64,000 nt of DNA from Megalopta genalis (taxonomy: Eukaryota > Arthropoda > Insecta > Hymenoptera > Halictidae): assembly GCF_051020955.1 (NCBI RefSeq), contig NC_135018.1, positions 5,308,814-5,372,813 of the forward strand, read 5' to 3'. Under the pieces are notes generated by a model that saw only the letters and a list, made by a program, of their open reading frames with translations, did not search any database and had not been told where the DNA came from. Every line of letters begins with the position of its first letter. Within the stretch, counting starts at the first letter, position 1. Position numbers and translations under genes: made by a program. Positions 62,921 to 64,000 of this stretch are shown here, piece by piece.

Positions 62921-64000
62921 TCTATAATCACGCGCGCACCATTACGTTTATTGATGCCGGTGTCGCTGTTTTATTAAATGATTAATTATTACACTGTATT
63001 TAACAGCTTGTATAATACTACAGGCGCGTACATGCAATTATTTTAATGAATTGTATTTCTAGATTAATCACCAAGGGTCTGAGGGCTGTGCTCTTATTGA
63101 TGCATTTTGATCCTTGTTAGCTCGAATAAAGTATATCTTATAACTAATTCTTACTAACGTAATAAAGTATCTTGTATACTTCATTCTCACTGTAGACAAT
63201 TAAGGGGCTAGGATAGTCACACACATGATTTTACGGATTCAACAGGTCGATGTCTGTTCAACAGATTTCGTTATATGAATGATATTATCTAGAGATGTGT
63301 AACAGCTTGATAAATACGAGATGGAGCCACCGGCGTTCTCTATTAGGAATGAAAAAGAAACTCAATTCAAATAGAAATACTCCGGATCGAGAAAAGCAGT
63401 GACATTTTCTTATAACTTTTGAACTATTCGAGGAATATTTAAAAAATAATCATTCTTAACTTGAGGTAATTAAATATTTTTTACATTTGTTAAGCAATAA
63501 TTTTTAATTAATTTTGATTGATATTTTTGATAAATATGGAAAATAAATCTTGAAAACAATTTTTGATTTAATTGTCAACATTTTATTAAAGTATGAAAGA
63601 ACGTGATTTTCGCGGATGTTAACACGCGTACTTGGTATATGATTAACATCCACGTGAAAGTGGATTACCTAATATTTATGCTTCGAAAGTTTTTCTTTAT
63701 CTCGAGTTGTGTTAGTTAATTTTGTTTAAACATTGGATAGTAAAACAGATAAGAGAGTACTAAAAGGTTTCATTAGGAGGAAATAATAAATGTATCAATA
63801 GAATATTTTTGTTGTAACGCGATTCTTCGATAAATTCGTGTTTTAAATATCACTTTGTATGTTTGACGTTATCAATTACTTCCCTTATGAAATGATACGA
63901 CTAAATAACTACGGGAGTATTTAATAATATTATTAGCAAGTAGAGTTTTCGTAAAAATATTAAACATCGAAAAGCAATCAATTTATTAACGAAGCTCGTC

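Larger units (their letters stand above)
59371..64000. other. Right end of window, no further exon recognised
   Basis: This would be upstream of the 59178 exon. It holds a GC-rich patch (59400-59800), the MITE at 59932, the CT tract at 60903 with GC-rich flanks (60650-61300), the repeat at 62450 and AT-rich DNA to the end. The patch at 60650-60900 is open in several frames on both strands, so I call no exon there. Confidence 0.5.

Overview
The window looks like nuclear DNA of an insect, most likely a hymenopteran (bee, wasp or ant). It is AT-rich with GC-richer patches. It holds one clear developmental regulator split by introns of 0.8 to 12.6 kb, many short inverted-repeat transposons, and many (CT)n and other microsatellites. 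Order and family cannot be fixed from the sequence alone. No rRNA, tRNA or CRISPR array was recognised, and nothing suggests a prokaryote.

The only gene that can be named is the LIM-homeobox transcription factor Arrowhead (Awh, Lhx6/Lhx8 group), on the minus strand. I could rebuild the full coding sequence from four exons: 24147..24152 (only ATG AAG), 11257..11582 (N-terminal spacer and LIM1), 1122..1576 (LIM2 and homeodomain) and 126..334 (C-terminal tail and stop). All junctions are GT-AG and the phases agree. The product is 331 residues. The 3' UTR runs off the left edge. The 5' UTR and promoter lie above 24152, before a GAA/GAC repeat at 24801..24869.

Introns 1 and 2 (together about 22 kb) hold non-coding DNA, a nested transposon cluster (9544..10765), several MITE copies and the remains of a Jockey-like non-LTR ORF1 (22858..23795). 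From about 24.9 kb to 59.2 kb there is no gene I can support. This block alternates between AT-rich DNA with decayed tandem repeats and MITEs, and GC-rich islands that may hold regulatory elements of Awh or of the next gene.

At 59178..59370 (minus strand) a single open reading frame is bounded exactly by a good acceptor and a GTAAGT donor. It looks like one exon of a second, unidentified gene. The last 4.6 kb hold a piggyBac-type MITE, a long CT tract and a degenerate repeat of about 180 bp. The main novelty is in the repeats: a composite TTAA-flanked element with palindrome arrays (54684..55547), an inverted pair of repeat arrays around 1 kb of GC-rich DNA (43650..45370), and several TTAA- or TA-flanked MITE families.
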